A DNA stretch of 6,169 nt from Candidatus Omnitrophica bacterium CG07_land_8_20_14_0_80_50_8 (GTDB taxonomy: Bacteria; Omnitrophota; Gorgyraeia; 2-02-FULL-51-18), in assembly GCA_002779345.1 (NCBI GenBank), contig PEWW01000191.1, positions 1-6,169 on the forward strand, given 5' to 3'. The notes beneath the pieces are model-generated. The model was not told the origin of the DNA. It made no database searches and saw only the letters and a program-made list of their open reading frames with translations. The position numbers and the translations under genes were made by a program. Of the stretch, positions 4,430-6,169 are shown one piece after another (the first letter of the stretch is position 1; each line of letters starts with the position of its first letter).

Positions 4430-6169
4430 AAAGACCGGCCGATCCTGACCCGGGCAAGCTCTCCGACGAGATCTGAGGCCCATTTATAGATGTTGCGCTC
4501 TTTTAAGAGCTCTCTCATCGATCTCATTCTTTCCTTTTGCTCATCCGCGGTCATCGTTAAAGCGGTTTTCATAGCCTGCGCCGTTTCAACGATATCGTAA
4601 GGATTCACGATCAAGGCGTCGGGAAATTCCCGTGACACTCCGGTGAATTTGCTCAAAATCAAAGCGCCCGCTTCGTCATCCCTCGCCGCCACGAACTCCT
4701 TAGCCACAAGGTTCATCCCGTCATGAAGCGATGTCACGAGACATAAGTCCGCGGCCCTATAGAACGGCAGGATCTCCTTATGACTGTGATGCTTTATTAA
4801 AAGGAGGATAGGCCGCCAATTCTTTGTCTTAAAGCGGTCGTTGATTCTTTCGGCCTCTTTCTCGACTTCGACCACAAACTCGGCATACCGCGGGATGGCC
4901 GTACGGCTGGGAGCGGCCAATTCCACAAAAGTGAACTTGCCAAGATATCGGGAGTCCGATGCCAGAACATGTTCCACTGCCCGGAAGCGCTCTAGTATGC
5001 CCTTGGTATAATCCAAACGATCCACTCCGACGCCCATGAACAGAGCCTGAATATCATATTTCGCTAACAGAGCCTCTTTGCTCCCGTTACCGGAAGCCGC
5101 TGAATTCGATACTCCCGCGAAATCTATGCTTATGGGAAAAGGTTTTATCCAGGTCGTGGAACCCTCCCGGCACACCGTAAAATGTTCGTAATCCAGGCGC
5201 GATTCCAAAACCCGGTCAACCGTTTCCATGAAATTATTGCAGTGAAACTGCGTATGAAACCCGATGATATCCGCGCCGAGCATCCCGTCAAGAATTTCCT
5301 TTTGCCAGGGGCAGATGCCGAAGGATTCGGGATTCGGCCAGGGAATATGCCAAAAAATGGCGACACGCGCGTCAGGCCTTTTCGATTTGATGAGACGCGG
5401 CAGGAGCGCGAAATGGTAATCCTGGATCAATACGCAGGGCTCCTGAGTTCCTTCCAATTCCTCTAAAACCGCTTCGGCGAATTTCTTATTGACGGCCTCA
5501 TACTGCAACCAGTCTTCAGCCCTAAAAGTAGGCCGTGTGTGAGCGATATGGCAAAGCGGCCACAATCCCTCATTGGCAAATCCGTAATAATAGCCACCCT
5601 CTTCTTCCTTGGTCACCCACACTCTTCTTAAGACGTACTGCGGCTCCTCCGGAGGTACTTTAATTTTATCCTGTTTATCCACCGTCTCTTTGTCGGCTGA
5701 GCCGCTGCCTTGCGCGATCCATGTGCCTCCGCACGCTTTCAACACCGGCTCAATGGCCGTGACGAGTCCGCTCGCGGGAACAATGCATTTGATCTCTTTG
5801 CCTTTTTTAAAATGTATATAAGGCTCGCGATTTGAAACCACGAAAAGCGGGCGGCCGCCGAGCCTCACTTTCACAAATTCTTTGAGCCTCTCCGGAGTCC
5901 ACAAAGATTCCGATGACTGCCTGAGCCTCGCTTCTTCTTCGGCGGCAAGCCGGGCCGTTTCAAGACTTTTTGCCATTTTCGATATTTCACCGGCCAGGGG
6001 TCCCAAAAGAATTTTATGCTTCGGGTTGATCTCTTCTACCGTCTCACCCCGGCGCAGTTTCTTGATCCACTCGGTCGTTCGTTTGATCGGCGTCATGACA
6101 CTCAAATAAACAATGATAAGGGTCGTAAGGGTGACCAAGAGAGATTGAATTAAAGCGCGCCAAAAACTA
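4426..6169 (-). CDS. otsA: Membrane-anchored trehalose-6-phosphate synthase with HAMP-like linker, 5' end outside the window
   Basis: This is a GT20 enzyme that transfers glucose from UDP-glucose (or another NDP-glucose) to glucose-6-phosphate, giving trehalose-6-phosphate. Residues are numbered from the TTG codon at 6138. The catalytic domain covers about 96-566. It shows VVSNREP (R104), LWPLCH (192-197), DYH (240-242), HIPWPNPESFG (264-274), GVDRLDYTKG (371-380, R374 and K379) and DGMNLVAKE (473-481), which match the phosphate- and nucleotide-sugar-binding motifs of the family. Before the domain lie a hydrophobic segment (before residue 1 to about 15), a proline-led HAMP-like stretch (17-62) and an Ala/Glu-rich probable coiled coil (about 51-75). 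The frame stays open to the right edge, adding S-F-W-R-A-L-I-Q-S-L. The TTG sits inside the hydrophobic segment, so it is probably not the true start and the protein is N-terminally incomplete here. The TGA stop overlaps the otsB ATG. The enzyme call is firm; the sensory role of the N-terminus is inferred. Confidence 0.92.
   Translation of the reverse strand, partial: SFWRALIQSLLVTLTTLIIVYLSVMTPIKRTTEWIKKLRRGETVEEINPKHKILLGPLAGEISKMAKSLETARLAAEEEARLRQSSESLWTPERLKEFVKVRLGGRPLFVVSNREPYIHFKKGKEIKCIVPASGLVTAIEPVLKACGGTWIAQGSGSADKETVDKQDKIKVPPEEPQYVLRRVWVTKEEEGGYYYGFANEGLWPLCHIAHTRPTFRAEDWLQYEAVNKKFAEAVLEELEGTQEPCVLIQDYHFALLPRLIKSKRPDARVAIFWHIPWPNPESFGICPWQKEILDGMLGADIIGFHTQFHCNNFMETVDRVLESRLDYEHFTVCREGSTTWIKPFPISIDFAGVSNSAASGNGSKEALLAKYDIQALFMGVGVDRLDYTKGILERFRAVEHVLASDSRYLGKFTFVELAAPSRTAIPRYAEFVVEVEKEAERINDRFKTKNWRPILLLIKHHSHKEILPFYRAADLCLVTSLHDGMNLVAKEFVAARDDEAGALILSKFTGVSREFPDALIVNPYDIVETAQAMKTALTMTADEQKERMRSMRELLKERNIYKWASDLVGELARVRIGRSL

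Noticed and set aside
4430..4483. Upstream ATG (4483) that would lengthen otsB by 18 residues.
   Set aside because: The added residues are Arg-rich, overlap otsA and lie outside the conserved domain. The ATG at 4429 forms an ATGA overlap with the otsA stop.
5182..5466. Plus-strand open frame of 94 codons antisense to otsA.
   Set aside because: It lies fully opposite a strongly conserved catalytic region and its translation shows no recognisable domain. The same applies to the other plus-strand frames opposite otsB, treT and the DUF5752-like gene.
6136..6138. TTG as the start codon of the trehalose-6-phosphate synthase.
   Set aside because: It sits within a continuous hydrophobic segment, and the frame stays open to the window edge with residues that extend that segment.

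Overview
The window carries a compact minus-strand gene set from a bacterium. I cannot name the organism with certainty. A membrane-anchored trehalose-6-phosphate synthase, a DUF5752-like protein, a TreT-type synthase, a COG1373-type ATPase and interspersed palindromic repeats together resemble genomes of uncultivated lineages such as Omnitrophota or Nitrospirota. That is an impression from gene content, not a demonstrated placement.

Right and centre (1777-6169, minus strand): a four-gene trehalose operon read from right to left. It starts beyond the right edge with a trehalose-6-phosphate synthase (otsA), whose catalytic domain follows a membrane segment, a HAMP-like linker and a probable coiled coil. 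Next come trehalose-6-phosphate phosphatase (otsB), a small internally duplicated DUF5752-like protein, and a GT4 trehalose glycosyltransferring synthase (treT). All three junctions overlap (ATGA, 13 nt, GTGA), so translation is probably coupled. OtsA/OtsB make trehalose from UDP-glucose and glucose-6-phosphate. TreT can join NDP-glucose and glucose in one reversible step. The operon therefore encodes two routes to the same disaccharide, with an uncharacterised protein between them. A weak hairpin followed by a U-rich run lies just after treT.

Intergenic 1495-1776: from the treT side it holds the weak terminator, a composite palindromic repeat of the dispersed 'GTCATTGCGAG...GCAATCTC' kind, a 35-bp imperfect palindrome that pairs fully only as minus-strand RNA, and an extended -10 element that would start transcription at or very near the ATG of the next gene.

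325-1494 (minus): a stand-alone AAA_14/DUF4143 ATPase, an accessory-type gene with no evident link to trehalose. It lies between two palindromic repeat regions.

Left end (1-324): no gene is visible. It holds a nested palindromic element (213-308), a quiet AT-rich stretch with one short inverted repeat, and then a well-formed minus-strand promoter (TTGACA, 17 bp, TATATT) with a perfect 16-bp palindrome over the predicted start site and a strong Shine-Dalgarno at the window edge. These must serve a gene that begins just outside the window and is probably controlled by a repressor.
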